Translations under genes and position numbers: made by a program | Notes under the pieces: model-generated | Database searches by the model: none | Told to the model about the DNA's origin: nothing | Seen by the model: only the letters and a program-made list of their open reading frames with translations | Shown: in pieces, positions 16,161-24,623 of the stretch | Layout of the letters: the number at the start of each line of letters is the position of its first letter | How positions within the stretch are numbered: the first letter of the stretch is position 1 | NCBI GenBank assembly: GCA_030425705.1 | Contig: JAUHZU010000003.1 | Span: forward strand, 124,001-188,000 | DNA: 64,000 nucleotides | Direction: 5' to 3' | From: Phycisphaerae bacterium | GTDB lineage: Bacteria > Planctomycetota > Phycisphaerae > Phycisphaerales > Phycisphaeraceae

Positions 16161-16353
16161 CTCAAACACATCGTGTTGTTACTATTTTGATCATTATCTC
16201 ACGTTTATGCGTTTGAGTCTATGTTTTCGTCGTTTACGAGACTATACCTAGCCGCTTGGGCACCGACGGCGGTGACCGAAACACTATACACTCGCCGCCG
16301 CTGACTGCTCGATGACAGTTACACCGTCAAACGTCCCATAGACTAGAGGAAAA

Positions 16354-16391
16354 GTCGACACCTGCCCCCCCCCACTGGCTCAGGTGCCGAC
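16354..16391. repeat. Imperfect inverted repeat
   Basis: GTCGACACCTG (16354-16364) and CAGGTGCCGAC (16381-16391) match as inverted arms at 10 of 11 positions around a 16-base C-rich loop. It lies in the 400-bp gap between the antitoxin gene and the next minus-strand gene. No T-run follows, so terminator function is doubtful. I see nothing else in this gap. Confidence 0.4.
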
Positions 16392-16561
16392 TACTCGGAG
16401 GTCTCAATGTAGAGGGAGCTCCCCCCATGAGTATGGTGGTATCGGTTGTTTGCCTACGAGTTTTCAGATAAAAGCCGGCTTTACAACTAGAGATTGACCG
16501 AGGTGGGCTGAGGGTAGTCGTGTTCACCGTCATTGAGTGTTACGTAGTGTGTTTCATTACT

Positions 16562-17281
16562 CTACGCGTCCTCATTGCCACCTGTGCCTTGGTCACGAGG
16601 CACACCGATGACGAGAAACGAGAACGGCGTATCGTCGGTTTGGTTGTCATTTTTCTTCACTACGATTGTCACCGTATTGCGAGGGAAGTCTCTCTCAACA
16701 GTATACAGGTTGAGGTGGTGATCCCCGCCGTTGCTATCACCCGGGTCGTAGGGAGTGAGGTAGTCGATGGGGTGCTGATCAAGGTCCATTTCCTCGGTCC
16801 AACCCGTGAAGGTAAGAGTGTAAACCCCGACCCCGGTGCGTTCGCACCGCCAGTTACCACTGCCGGCTTGCAGTGGCTCAACATCGCCGTTCTCACGCGA
16901 CAACGAAACCGATCCCCAAGCGACTGTGTTTGCTGTGAAAGGGTTGCTCGCGTAATTCTCGCGTAGGACTCCAATTGCATCGGCATCGATCTGTGCGTCG
17001 CGATGTAGGCCCTTGATGTCCGCGGTCACGTCGGCCGCTTCACCAGTGTTGATCGCGGCTTTCGCCCCCTGAAAACTCACTACACCGATCATAATGAGGA
17101 ACCCGAGGGCCCCGGCGATAAACTGCCATAGGGCATTTTTCTTAATCAGTAAAACCCGGTTGCTTGCCAGGTCATCCAGCAGCTTACCCTCATCAGACTC
17201 ATGCCGGATCAGACGGTACTCGCCATCCAGGATATCTTTAAGGCGGTCATTCTCTCGATCACTCAGTTCAATCGTTGGCAT
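16562..17281 (-). CDS. Single-pass membrane protein with an extracytoplasmic beta domain
   Basis: A 239-residue protein: a charged cytoplasmic N-terminus (MPTIELSDRENDRLKDILDG), one transmembrane helix near residues 64-83 (ALWQFIAGALGFLIMIGVVS), a helical linker and a C-terminal beta-rich domain (WRCERTGVGVYTLTFTGW, NTVTIVVKKND, FSFLVIGVP). ATG at 17281 follows AAGGA by eight bases. GC is lower than in the flanking backbone and no decamer motif occurs from 15386 to 18527, so this is probably cargo. Unknown family. Confidence 0.6.
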   Translation of the reverse strand: MPTIELSDRENDRLKDILDGEYRLIRHESDEGKLLDDLASNRVLLIKKNALWQFIAGALGFLIMIGVVSFQGAKAAINTGEAADVTADIKGLHRDAQIDADAIGVLRENYASNPFTANTVAWGSVSLSRENGDVEPLQAGSGNWRCERTGVGVYTLTFTGWTEEMDLDQHPIDYLTPYDPGDSNGGDHHLNLYTVERDFPRNTVTIVVKKNDNQTDDTPFSFLVIGVPRDQGTGGNEDA

Positions 17282-17502
17282 GAGACAATCCTTGAGCGAG
17301 GATAGCGATCGAGGCTTGTTACACGCCACATGACAGGCCAAGCCCCGGAAACGGCCTGAGGTGGCAGGACGACTATACCGAGTCGTGCTTGTCGCGCCCA
17401 TGGGATATGTACAAGATCCGCCTGATTTCTGCATAGGTATGCTTGGTATTCCTCGACCGAGTGGCTCAATTCACAACCCGATGCTAAGACCAGCATTTTG
17501 AT

Positions 17503-18423
17503 TCACGAGGCCTTGCCTAAGCGTTTGGGCACCGGAGGCGGCGACTGGAACAGCTTCAGCCCACCGTTGACCTCCTCGATCCGGGCGGTCGGGTACGCGG
17601 CGTATACCTGCCTGAGCGCCACTTTGAACTTGCGCTTGAAGTTGCGGGGATCGGCGTACTCGTGCCCGAACTGTGACCGAAGCGCCGCCCAGCTCAGCGA
17701 GCTGCCGTTGGCGGACCGCACCCGGTACAGCCGCTGCGCCAGCCAGGTGTAGATGTCCAGGCCCAGCGGCGAGTGCTGGAGCATCCCGATCGCACGGTCG
17801 TCCAGGGGGACCGCGTGCTCGATCAGGGTGTTGTAGAAGTCGTCGGACAGTTCCACCGAGCCCGGCCACATCGCGCCCTGCTCGTCGTCGTGGGAGAACC
17901 AGGCCCGGAAGCTCTTGATCGGCTGGGTGTTCATCGTCACATCCTCGTCCCCGGCCGACATCCCGAGCGTCACCCGGCACACCGACAAGGCCTCGATCTG
18001 CGCCCTGAACCTCTTGAACTCGCGCCCGTCGGTCGAGAGCCCCAGCGTGAGCATGTAGTCCCGCATGCTCCGGCCGATCTCGATGTGTTTACTGCGGGTC
18101 TGGATCGCCTGGGTGCTCATATGGATCAGCGCCAGGCGGGGGCGGGTGCCGTAGGGCAGCGGCATCTCGACCCACTGGCCCCGGCGGTAGAGCCGGCCGG
18201 CCTCCATCAGCAGGCTGGCCTTGCCGGAGCTGCGCTCGAAGCTGCGGCCTTTGGGCCGGCTCCGCGGCATCCCGAGCTGGCACATCACCGAGTGCTGGAA
18301 GCTGATGCTGTCGGGCAGCGACTGGCGGATGTCGTCCGAGGTATGGACGATCCGCTTCAGGATCGGCCCCCGGAATGCGGAGGCGTCGGATTCAAGAGGG
18401 AGTGTGGCTTGTCGGTCGGTCAT
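17503..18423 (-). CDS. repA: RepA-type plasmid replication initiator
   Basis: The 306-residue product matches the family of plasmid-encoded RepA proteins. Visible family segments are PYGTRPRLALIHMSTQAIQT, then the IEIGRSMRDYMLTLGLST stretch, VTLGMSAGDEDV, DDFYNTLIEHAVPLDDRAIG, and the C-terminal winged-helix part with WAALRSQFGHEYADPRNFKR. RepA binds iterons and recruits host replication proteins. The iteron and DnaA-box region lies immediately upstream at 18.58-18.83 kb. I chose ATG at 18423 because residues upstream are not family-like; AGGGAG lies about 20 bases before it. Its presence with an integrase indicates an integrated or integrating plasmid. Confidence 0.85.
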   Translation of the reverse strand: MTDRQATLPLESDASAFRGPILKRIVHTSDDIRQSLPDSISFQHSVMCQLGMPRSRPKGRSFERSSGKASLLMEAGRLYRRGQWVEMPLPYGTRPRLALIHMSTQAIQTRSKHIEIGRSMRDYMLTLGLSTDGREFKRFRAQIEALSVCRVTLGMSAGDEDVTMNTQPIKSFRAWFSHDDEQGAMWPGSVELSDDFYNTLIEHAVPLDDRAIGMLQHSPLGLDIYTWLAQRLYRVRSANGSSLSWAALRSQFGHEYADPRNFKRKFKVALRQVYAAYPTARIEEVNGGLKLFQSPPPVPKRLGKAS

Positions 18424-18579
18424 CGGTCGTGTGATTCGTGGTTCTACTCCCTTTCCATGTACCAGCGCGCGTCTGTTCGCGCCAGACTTGATTCCGTTCC
18501 GAAGCCGATTCGTCCACAGCCCACACCCCCCCGGAAGAAGGAACATGGGCTCAACAACTCTTCCGGGGGTCGGGGGTCG

Positions 18580-18840
18580 GGGGTGCGTGTCATTGGGACC
18601 CCCCTTGCCCGAATACAGGTGTGAGCGCCACGAATCAAGCACCTGGCCCGATCACCACACACAGGTATGCCGTGAGTCTGGCCGCGCGTTGCCGGGGGTT
18701 GTCCGGGGGTCTTCCGGGGGGGTGTGGGTAAGTCGTGGGAGAACGCGACTTATCCACGCGACGTGGGCACCCCCGGGATGCGTGACATCGGCACCCCTTG
18801 GAGCATTGAATCTGCATGCTGTTGGCACCCCCCACATACC
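18580..18840. other. Candidate replication origin (oriV) with iterons
   Basis: The 605-bp gap upstream of repA holds four related segments sharing a T-G-G-(C/G)-A-C-C-C-C core: 18585-18604, 18757-18775, 18780-18797 and 18813-18833. Three of them lie within 80 bp. A near-consensus DnaA box sits beside them, and an inverted repeat AAGTCG/CGACTT (18730-18751) and an AT-richer stretch (18835-18925) follow. This arrangement next to a RepA gene is what an iteron plasmid origin looks like. Iteron spacing is irregular, so function is inferred. Confidence 0.6.
18750..18758 (+). promoter_or_regulatory. DnaA box
   Basis: TTATCCACG matches the DnaA consensus TTATNCACA at eight of nine positions. It overlaps one arm of the AAGTCG/CGACTT inverted repeat and lies a few bases before the second iteron. 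Confidence 0.55.
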
Positions 18841-18873
18841 TATAGACTCCTACTGATAGATTCTTCCATGTAG

Positions 18874-18909
18874 CTGGCTGACGCCCAACAACATCAGCCA
18901 GGAGTTTTT
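18874..18909 (+). terminator. Hairpin with T-run
   Basis: CTGGCTGA (18874-18881) pairs with TCAGCCAG (18894-18901), followed by GAG and TTTTT. This looks like a rho-independent terminator on the plus strand, but no plus-strand gene precedes it. It may instead be part of the origin region or end an antisense transcript. Confidence 0.4.
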
Positions 18910-19028
18910 GGGATTGGGTTTTTAGGGATGGCAGCGGCATGATCACGCTTCCCATGCCCACCTTCCGGGGGCCGAGAGATCGCGTGCCTGCAGGGGGAGC
19001 GTGGCGGTCGGTTCGAGCTACCGGAGTA

Positions 19029-20381
19029 TCAGGCGGCGCTCAGCTTCACGGGTGTCGCCAGAGAACGCCGGACGAACTGGACCACGTCGCGGTGCTCGGG
19101 CGAGACCGGACGCATGTACACATCCGCCATCTTCGAGCTGGCCGAGTGGCCCAGCCAGCGCTTCATGTCGCCGATCGAGGTGCCCGGGCGGGAGCCGAAC
19201 TCGGTGGCACCCAGGTGACGCAGGGTGTAGAAGCCGCCAAGCGTCTCGCTCGATTCACCAACCCGGGGGCGCAGCTTGTTCCACCACTGCTTGACGGTGT
19301 CCGTCTTGCCGTGGACCAGCGGCTGGCCCTGGCGTGTGGTGAACAGCAGGCCGTCGGGGTGAGGCTGGTGGCCGCTGGATTGGAGATAGGCGCTGACCAA
19401 CGCCCAGACCCCGGGCGGGGTGTCGCCGTAGCGGTCGATGCCGGTCTTGCCGCGGCGCAGGTCGTAGCCCTGGGCATCGATGTGGCAGGCACGGATCACT
19501 GCCAGATCGCCCTGGCCGAAGCCCAGCCCGATCCCCAGCCAGATCAGCGTCCGGCCCCGGAGGTCGGCGGCGTCGAGCAGCTTCTGGAGCTGGCAGAGCG
19601 TCGGCAGCGTCCGGGGCTGGCCCGCCTTGCCGTGGAAGACATCGCGTGACTGCCAGTTCCACGACAGCACCTGCTGGCCCAGCTCCGGCCGGCCCGCCCG
19701 GTCGATCAGCCGCTTGACCGCCTGCATCCGTTTACGAACCACCGAGGCCGAGTGCCCCTGATCGGCCACCGCCCGGTTGTACGACTCCACATCCGACATC
19801 AACAGGTCGGCGAGCTGCATCCGCTTCAGGCACCCCTGCCCGTACCGGGTGTTCAGGTGTCGCAGGAAGTCCTTGACGTGCTTCTCAAAGGCCTGGCCGT
19901 GCTGGGCGCTCACCGTCCCGTGGGTCCGCCCGGCAGCCGGCTCCCGGACACGCGAGCGTTCATAGGCAAGCAGGCTCTCTGCGACCAGCAGCAGGCACCC
20001 CGCCACGCACTCCTCTCCACCCCCGGCCCCGCCCCCGACCCCGGAACTGGAACGGTGGTTCGCGTCTTCAGACGACGACGAAACTTCAGCCGCGGTCGGT
20101 GGTGGCGATACCCGACGGGCGGTAGCTTTGCGGCGGGTCGTTGCCAGTGCCGGAGTGACGATCGGATCGTCGGCAACCAGCGAGGCGGACATCACCCCAC
20201 CCAGGTGCTCGGCCAGCCACAGGTGGTAGGCGACCTCCGCCTCGGCCCGCGGGATCATCCCGAACTTCTTCTTCCGCGGGCTGCCCGTGACCGGGTCGCG
20301 GTAGGAGCAGTGGTAGCCGAGGCTGCGGCTGGTGGTGTACTTGAGCTGCGGTACGCGTTTCTTGCGTGAACTGACAGACAT
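19029..20381 (-). CDS. Tyrosine recombinase/integrase of the planctomycete type
   Basis: The 450-residue protein has an N-terminal basic DNA-binding part, a SAM-like core-binding domain (about residues 140-230) and a C-terminal catalytic domain. Visible motifs are the box II segment FYTLRHLGATEF with its Arg, WLGHSASSKMADVYMR with the GH and the nucleophilic Tyr, and the Lys-bearing RGKTGIDRYGD hairpin. At box I, where the first catalytic Arg is expected (G-L-R-x-x-E-L), the sequence reads GLGFGQGDLAVIR, without Arg at that position; similar G-F-G-N-T-D forms are, from memory, common in Planctomycetota. ATG at 20381 has AGGGGA upstream. It probably mediates integration or dimer resolution of the element. 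Confidence 0.85.
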   Translation of the reverse strand: MSVSSRKKRVPQLKYTTSRSLGYHCSYRDPVTGSPRKKKFGMIPRAEAEVAYHLWLAEHLGGVMSASLVADDPIVTPALATTRRKATARRVSPPPTAAEVSSSSEDANHRSSSGVGGGAGGGEECVAGCLLLVAESLLAYERSRVREPAAGRTHGTVSAQHGQAFEKHVKDFLRHLNTRYGQGCLKRMQLADLLMSDVESYNRAVADQGHSASVVRKRMQAVKRLIDRAGRPELGQQVLSWNWQSRDVFHGKAGQPRTLPTLCQLQKLLDAADLRGRTLIWLGIGLGFGQGDLAVIRACHIDAQGYDLRRGKTGIDRYGDTPPGVWALVSAYLQSSGHQPHPDGLLFTTRQGQPLVHGKTDTVKQWWNKLRPRVGESSETLGGFYTLRHLGATEFGSRPGTSIGDMKRWLGHSASSKMADVYMRPVSPEHRDVVQFVRRSLATPVKLSAA

Positions 20382-20504
20382 CCCGGTCCCCTGGAATGAG
20401 TATGATTCGGGCATGCGCCCGACCCTCGAACACGCAAGCGATTGTAGTGCGGCAGTAACGAGGAATGTAGTGCGACCCCCTGAGATTGACCAATAAGCAG
20501 CGAA

Positions 20505-20531
20505 AAGCCCACGCTCGTCGAGCGTGGGCTT
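20505..20531 (-). terminator. Strong palindromic terminator
   Basis: AAGCCCACGCTCG and CGAGCGTGGGCTT are perfect inverted arms of 13 bases. Read on the minus strand the hairpin runs into TTTTCGC, so it would stop transcription coming from the gene pair at 20559-21477. It separates that pair from the integrase gene and is a plausible boundary marker near the right end of the element. Confidence 0.7.
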
Positions 20532-20558
20532 CGGGGTGTTTGTAAACGACTCGATTGG

Positions 20559-20816
20559 CTAGCTGACCTTGCTTGCTCCGGCATCAGTGACAGACAACAC
20601 AACGCTGTCCCAGAGGTTCGGCAACCCCATGGTTTGCCGATGCTCCCATTTGGGAACTTCAACCCCATCGCGAAAAAGTCGTAGATCGCCTTGGTCGAGC
20701 ATCATCAGGACCGCCCGGATAAAACGATCATCGGTGTCGTAGATTCCTCTGACACTCGCGACAGTCATGTCGCCGCCACAGAGCTGATCGAGTGTATCCC
20801 GTTCCGGCGAATACAT
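20559..20816 (-). CDS. Small hypothetical protein downstream of the DUF3553 gene
   Basis: An 85-residue protein (MYSPERDTLDQLCGGDMTVA at the start; VRGIYDTDDRFIRAVLMMLD follows). The pattern of helices with a following D-L-R-L-F-R-D-G turn could be a small winged helix, but I cannot confirm it. ATG at 20816 is seven bases after the upstream stop and has AGGA in reach, so the two genes form an operon ending at the terminator at 20505. Confidence 0.55.
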   Translation of the reverse strand: MYSPERDTLDQLCGGDMTVASVRGIYDTDDRFIRAVLMMLDQGDLRLFRDGVEVPKWEHRQTMGLPNLWDSVVLSVTDAGASKVS

Positions 20817-20823
20817 GATGATC

Positions 20824-21477
20824 CTATGCCCGGATCGCCTTCTCCAGCATCGCCCGGCCGGCGGGGTACTTGCACGCCTTGGCACGCTGGTGCAGGTACG
20901 CGGTCGCGCCCTGCCGCTTGAGCTGGCGGACCAGCTCGAACAGGCGGTTGTCGCGGTCACGGGTGTAGCGGGGGAAGGCCTGCTCCAGCTCGACACGGGT
21001 GTGCTTGGTCAGCGGGTCGTCGAGCCCGGTCTGGACCACGGCCCACTGGAAGAGCGGGCCCGGCTCGGTCGAGTACTTGAAGGTCTCGAGCGTCGCGTCG
21101 AGCTGCTGCTCGATGGAGGAGAACGGGTCGTCGAGCTGGTACGGCAGGTCCCAGAGGTTCTTCTGGCCGCCGCCGCTGCCGCCTTCGAGGTCGTCCAGCC
21201 AGCCGGCACCGGCGCTTTGTGTGTTGGATTGGGTCATGCTCATGTCCTTGGTGATTCCTTTCGGTTGCATCGTTCCTGATTCACCGCTGGGGACCAGCGG
21301 CGCGATGGCGGTGTTGATGATCGTGTTGCGCTTGTTTGCGAAGTCCACCCGCAGGCGCTGGGCCTCGGTCCCCTCGTGGGTGATGGTTTCGGCCTTGACC
21401 ACCCGGCCCGAGCCCCACTCCGGGCGGTTGGGGTGGGCGACCTGGTCGCCGATCTGAAAGCGTCTGGTCGGATTCAT
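20824..21477 (-). CDS. DUF3553-domain protein
   Basis: A 217-residue protein. Residues 1-60 (MNPTRRFQIGDQVAHPNRPE, WGSGRVVKAE, LRVDFANKRNTIINTAIAPL) look like the small SH3-like DUF3553 domain, which resembles the CarD/UvrD-tail type of nucleic-acid-associated fold. A Gly/Ser-rich linker and a helical C-terminal domain (residues 90-217) follow. ATG at 21477 is chosen because the domain starts there; the frame stays open upstream but reads as low-complexity. No decamer motif is present, so it may already be host chromosome. Its function is unknown. Confidence 0.7.
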   Translation of the reverse strand: MNPTRRFQIGDQVAHPNRPEWGSGRVVKAETITHEGTEAQRLRVDFANKRNTIINTAIAPLVPSGESGTMQPKGITKDMSMTQSNTQSAGAGWLDDLEGGSGGGQKNLWDLPYQLDDPFSSIEQQLDATLETFKYSTEPGPLFQWAVVQTGLDDPLTKHTRVELEQAFPRYTRDRDNRLFELVRQLKRQGATAYLHQRAKACKYPAGRAMLEKAIRA

Positions 21478-21737
21478 GGAAGCGGCCGGCCCGGGGCCCG
21501 GCCCCACACACGGCGTCCTCGCGTTCGTGCCCGTTTCCCCCGGCCCTGTCGATAAGCGGGATCGGCCCGGAAGGGCCCTAAAAAAAACCGGTTGATCCAC
21601 AGCGCGGGCGGGCCGTGGCGGCGTTTCAATGCTCTGTTCAGGTCGATCGAAGCACACCGGACGGAGAACCCACCTCGGCTATTGCTTCATCGGCTAGCCA
21701 TAGTATAGCACTTCAATCGCGTGCGGGGCAAACCGGG

Positions 21738-23261
21738 CTACGGGTTTTCAGGCGGGCTGTCGGGGCCGGGGCGGCGGGCTTCGAGCCAGGCGCGGACCCA
21801 GTTGGCGGCGTCGATCAGGGACCAGTTTCCCGGGCCTTCGCCGTAGATCGCACCCACGCGGTCGACCGGGAGCATGCCCCCGGTCTGGCGGGGCGAGAGG
21901 TCCTCGCCCTTGCGCCAGACGATGAGCGGGATGACCTCTGGTTCGCCCCGGGCGCGCTGCCGCTCGGGGTACCCGGCCGCGCCCTCGTGGTCGGCGTAGA
22001 TCACCACGGTCGTGCCCTCGGGCAGCGCGTCGAGGTACGCCCCGATCGCGTCATCGACGTAGTGCATCGTGTTGAGGAAGCGCGTCTCGACCCGGTCCAG
22101 CGGGTTGCTGAACGGCGCGGCGTAGTCATCGGGCAGCATCACAAACGGCGTGTGGCTGGTATAGGTGATGATGAGGTGCGACCGCGGCGCATCCGCCTCG
22201 CTGAGCAGGCGCGCAGACAGCATGAGCACCGGCCCGTCGGGCACGGCGTGCCACTTCTTCGGCTCGAGCCCGAAGTCGTCGACCATCTCTTCAAGCATGA
22301 CGATGTGTTCGAAGTCCATCTGATCGAACGCGGGCCGGCGGTTGTAGAACGCGCCTTTGTAGCCGTGGAACACGGTCATGGGCAGGCCGGCGTCGCGCGC
22401 GACAGCGGGGAGCGTGTCGTCGTGTGGGAACCCGGGGACCTTGTAATTGATCACACCCGGCGCGACCATGCAGCCGTGGAGCATGACGAAGTCGGCGTCG
22501 GCGGAGCCGTTGCGGTGGATCGCGCGGACCTGGAAGACGATCGCCTCTTCGCGGAGGGCGTTGAGGCGTGGGGTGACGGGCTGGCCGTCGCGCTCCAGGC
22601 CGAGGACGTGCCAGTCGAGGGACTCGACCTGGAGCAGCACCAGGTGGCCGGGCAGGTCGAGCGTGCCGACGACGGGGGTGATGCGGTCGTCGCGCTGCTC
22701 GCGGGCCTGGAGGGCTTTGTCGAGGAGTTCGGCGTTGCTAACGTAGATGGATTCGCCGATCCAGGTGGCGACGTAGCCGTAGGCGACACCGACACGGTCG
22801 AAGGACATCCACGTGCCGAGACTGGCCATGCGTGTGGAGCCGGTGCTGTTGAAGCTGAGCATCAGCGCGGCGTAGAGGATGGCGGTCGCCGCGCTGCAGG
22901 GCAGGCGGACTTTCCAGGGGATCGGTCGGCGCTTCTGCGCCCAGAGCAGCGCCAGCTTGACGACCAGCCAGAGCAACGACCCCGCGAGCACGCCGGGCAG
23001 GATGAACGCCCGGTCCAGCATGACCGAGTCGATCCCCTCGCCGATCTGCGTACGGATCGTGACCCACGACAGGGCCCGGCCAAAGTACGCGTGATAGAAG
23101 CAGGCGACCTGGGTAAACAGCAGCAGGACGACGTAGCAGACCACCTGCGCCCAGCGCGGCAGGGCGAGCACCAGTGTCGCGCAGAACAGCAGGTTCAGGA
23201 TCAGCCGGTTGGTCGAGGCGGAGACATACTCGGCGAACTTCCAGCCGGCCATGCTGCCCAT
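21738..23261 (-). CDS. LTA-synthase-like membrane sulfatase/phosphotransferase
   Basis: The protein has N-terminal transmembrane helices and a C-terminal alkaline-phosphatase/sulfatase-fold domain (LLQVESLDWHVLG metal-binding start, GSADADFVMLHGC, PHDDTLPAVARDAGLPMTVF, TYTSHTPFV, VVIYADHEG), as in LtaS-type phosphoglycerol transferases. The nucleophile position in the GSADADF segment reads A/D rather than the usual Thr. The first canonical start is ATG at 23261, but 59 upstream codons stay open to TAA at 23439-23441 and encode another clear helix (PWLIFAILTVVWAF), so the real N-terminus probably lies upstream at a non-canonical start or is hidden by a frameshift. It is divergent from the acyltransferase gene. 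Confidence 0.75.
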   Translation of the reverse strand: MGSMAGWKFAEYVSASTNRLILNLLFCATLVLALPRWAQVVCYVVLLLFTQVACFYHAYFGRALSWVTIRTQIGEGIDSVMLDRAFILPGVLAGSLLWLVVKLALLWAQKRRPIPWKVRLPCSAATAILYAALMLSFNSTGSTRMASLGTWMSFDRVGVAYGYVATWIGESIYVSNAELLDKALQAREQRDDRITPVVGTLDLPGHLVLLQVESLDWHVLGLERDGQPVTPRLNALREEAIVFQVRAIHRNGSADADFVMLHGCMVAPGVINYKVPGFPHDDTLPAVARDAGLPMTVFHGYKGAFYNRRPAFDQMDFEHIVMLEEMVDDFGLEPKKWHAVPDGPVLMLSARLLSEADAPRSHLIITYTSHTPFVMLPDDYAAPFSNPLDRVETRFLNTMHYVDDAIGAYLDALPEGTTVVIYADHEGAAGYPERQRARGEPEVIPLIVWRKGEDLSPRQTGGMLPVDRVGAIYGEGPGNWSLIDAANWVRAWLEARRPGPDSPPENP

Positions 23262-23475
23262 CGTGCGGGCCTGGAGTTCGTTGATCTCGAAGGCCCAGAC
23301 GACCGTCAGGATGGCGAAGATCAGCCACGGCGAGACCCGGGCGATGGCCCTGAGCCGCGGCCGGGGTTTGGGTGATTCCGTTGGCGGTGTCGGGTTGGGC
23401 GTCTGATCCGTTGGCGTGGTTCTGCTCGCGGTGTGAGGTTACGGTTCGGATGGGGCTTGGAGCGTCCCGCTTGGT

Positions 23476-23481
23476 TACGAT
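23476..23481 (+). promoter_or_regulatory. -10 element of a leaderless acyltransferase mRNA
   Basis: TACGAT ends exactly six bases before the TTG start at 23488. This spacing puts the transcription start at the first base of the start codon. Confidence 0.5.
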
Positions 23482-23487
23482 AGTGTT

Positions 23488-24582
23488 TTGGAACGCCCCA
23501 CGACAGAAGAACCCGGCCGAACCGATCCACCGTCCCGAGTTGGCGCGGCAGCGGCGGTGCCGCGATCGGTCCGGTACCACCTGTTGCCGTTAGCGCGTCT
23601 CGCGGCGAACACGGACATCGTCTACGTCCACCTGACCGGGGCGTACCTGTTCCGTGGGATGGGCCTTCCGTTGTTTTTCCTGCTGACCTTTGCGCTGGCG
23701 GCGCGGCGGCGCGAGCCCAAACCGTTCCTGCCCAACGCCAAGACGCGCTTCAGTCGGCTGATGGCGCCGTGGCTGTTCTGGTCGGCGGTGCACTGGCTGG
23801 CGGTGTGGGCGGTGGTGCTGCGTGGAGACCCGTCGGCGGGGTCGGCGATCCTGCACAGCCCCGTGTGGGCGGTCCTGACCTATCTGTGGTTCCTGCCGTT
23901 TATCTGGGTGCTGGAGGTGCTGGCCAACCCGCTGCTGCGCGCCTGCCGGCGGGTGCCCAACGCCGTGTTCGTGCCGGCTGCGGTGCTGCTCGGGCTGGCC
24001 GCGCTGTACGGGCCGCTGGGGTATGTGAAGGTGGCGGGTGTCTCGCACGAGGTGGTGAAGTGGTGGCTATTCGGGCTGCCGGCGATCTTCTTCGGCTCGG
24101 CGATCGGACGGCTGCTCTCGATCGGGGACGCCCGCCGTCGTGCGCGCTGGATGCTAATCGCCCTGGGGGTCTGCGCGTGGTGCTACCTCCGGCGTGGCCG
24201 GCTGTGGACCTGGCACATGGACGCGCAGGGGTTCGCGTCGAGCGTGCTCGGGGCCGATGATCCGGAACGGATCATGGGTCTCTTGCACTGGGACCTCTGC
24301 CGGTACGTGCTGGCGATGCTCGTGATGCTGGCGGCGATGCAGTGGCGGGCGGTCAACCTCCGGCCTCTGACCTACCTGGGCACGCTCACGATCGGCATCT
24401 ACATGCTGCACTTTTCGGTTATGAAGTACGGCGACCTGTTCGCGTGGTGGGCGGTCCGGCTGCCGGGCGTACCGGAGGCGGCGTACCACAGCGACATGCT
24501 CCGGTTCGTGCTTGTGTGGTGTGTGACCGCGTTGATTGTCGCCACGCTGAAGGTCACACCGGGCTTCAAACGATTTGTCTAA
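23488..24582 (+). CDS. Acyltransferase-3 family membrane protein
   Basis: The 364-residue protein has about ten hydrophobic helices and looks like the acyltransferase-3 (OafA/YrhL-type) family, which O-acylates surface glycans: LPLFFLLTFALAARRR, the basic FLPNAKTRFSRLMAPWLFWS segment after helix 2, and YMLHFSVMKYGD near the end. The conserved N-terminal His of the family may be the one in DIVYVHLTG (residue 47). TTG at 23488 is supported by a TACGAT -10 hexamer six bases upstream. The neighbour on the other strand is a membrane sulfatase/transferase, so both may modify cell-surface polymers. Confidence 0.75.
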   Translation: MERPTTEEPGRTDPPSRVGAAAAVPRSVRYHLLPLARLAANTDIVYVHLTGAYLFRGMGLPLFFLLTFALAARRREPKPFLPNAKTRFSRLMAPWLFWSAVHWLAVWAVVLRGDPSAGSAILHSPVWAVLTYLWFLPFIWVLEVLANPLLRACRRVPNAVFVPAAVLLGLAALYGPLGYVKVAGVSHEVVKWWLFGLPAIFFGSAIGRLLSIGDARRRARWMLIALGVCAWCYLRRGRLWTWHMDAQGFASSVLGADDPERIMGLLHWDLCRYVLAMLVMLAAMQWRAVNLRPLTYLGTLTIGIYMLHFSVMKYGDLFAWWAVRLPGVPEAAYHSDMLRFVLVWCVTALIVATLKVTPGFKRFV

Positions 24583-24623
24583 GCCAGGCCATCACGATCG
24601 TTATCCCCCCCGGCATGGCTTCT

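Noticed and set aside
18874-18909. Hairpin near the integrase considered as an attachment site
   Set aside because: No second copy of either arm or core is present in the window, so there is no support for attL/attR.
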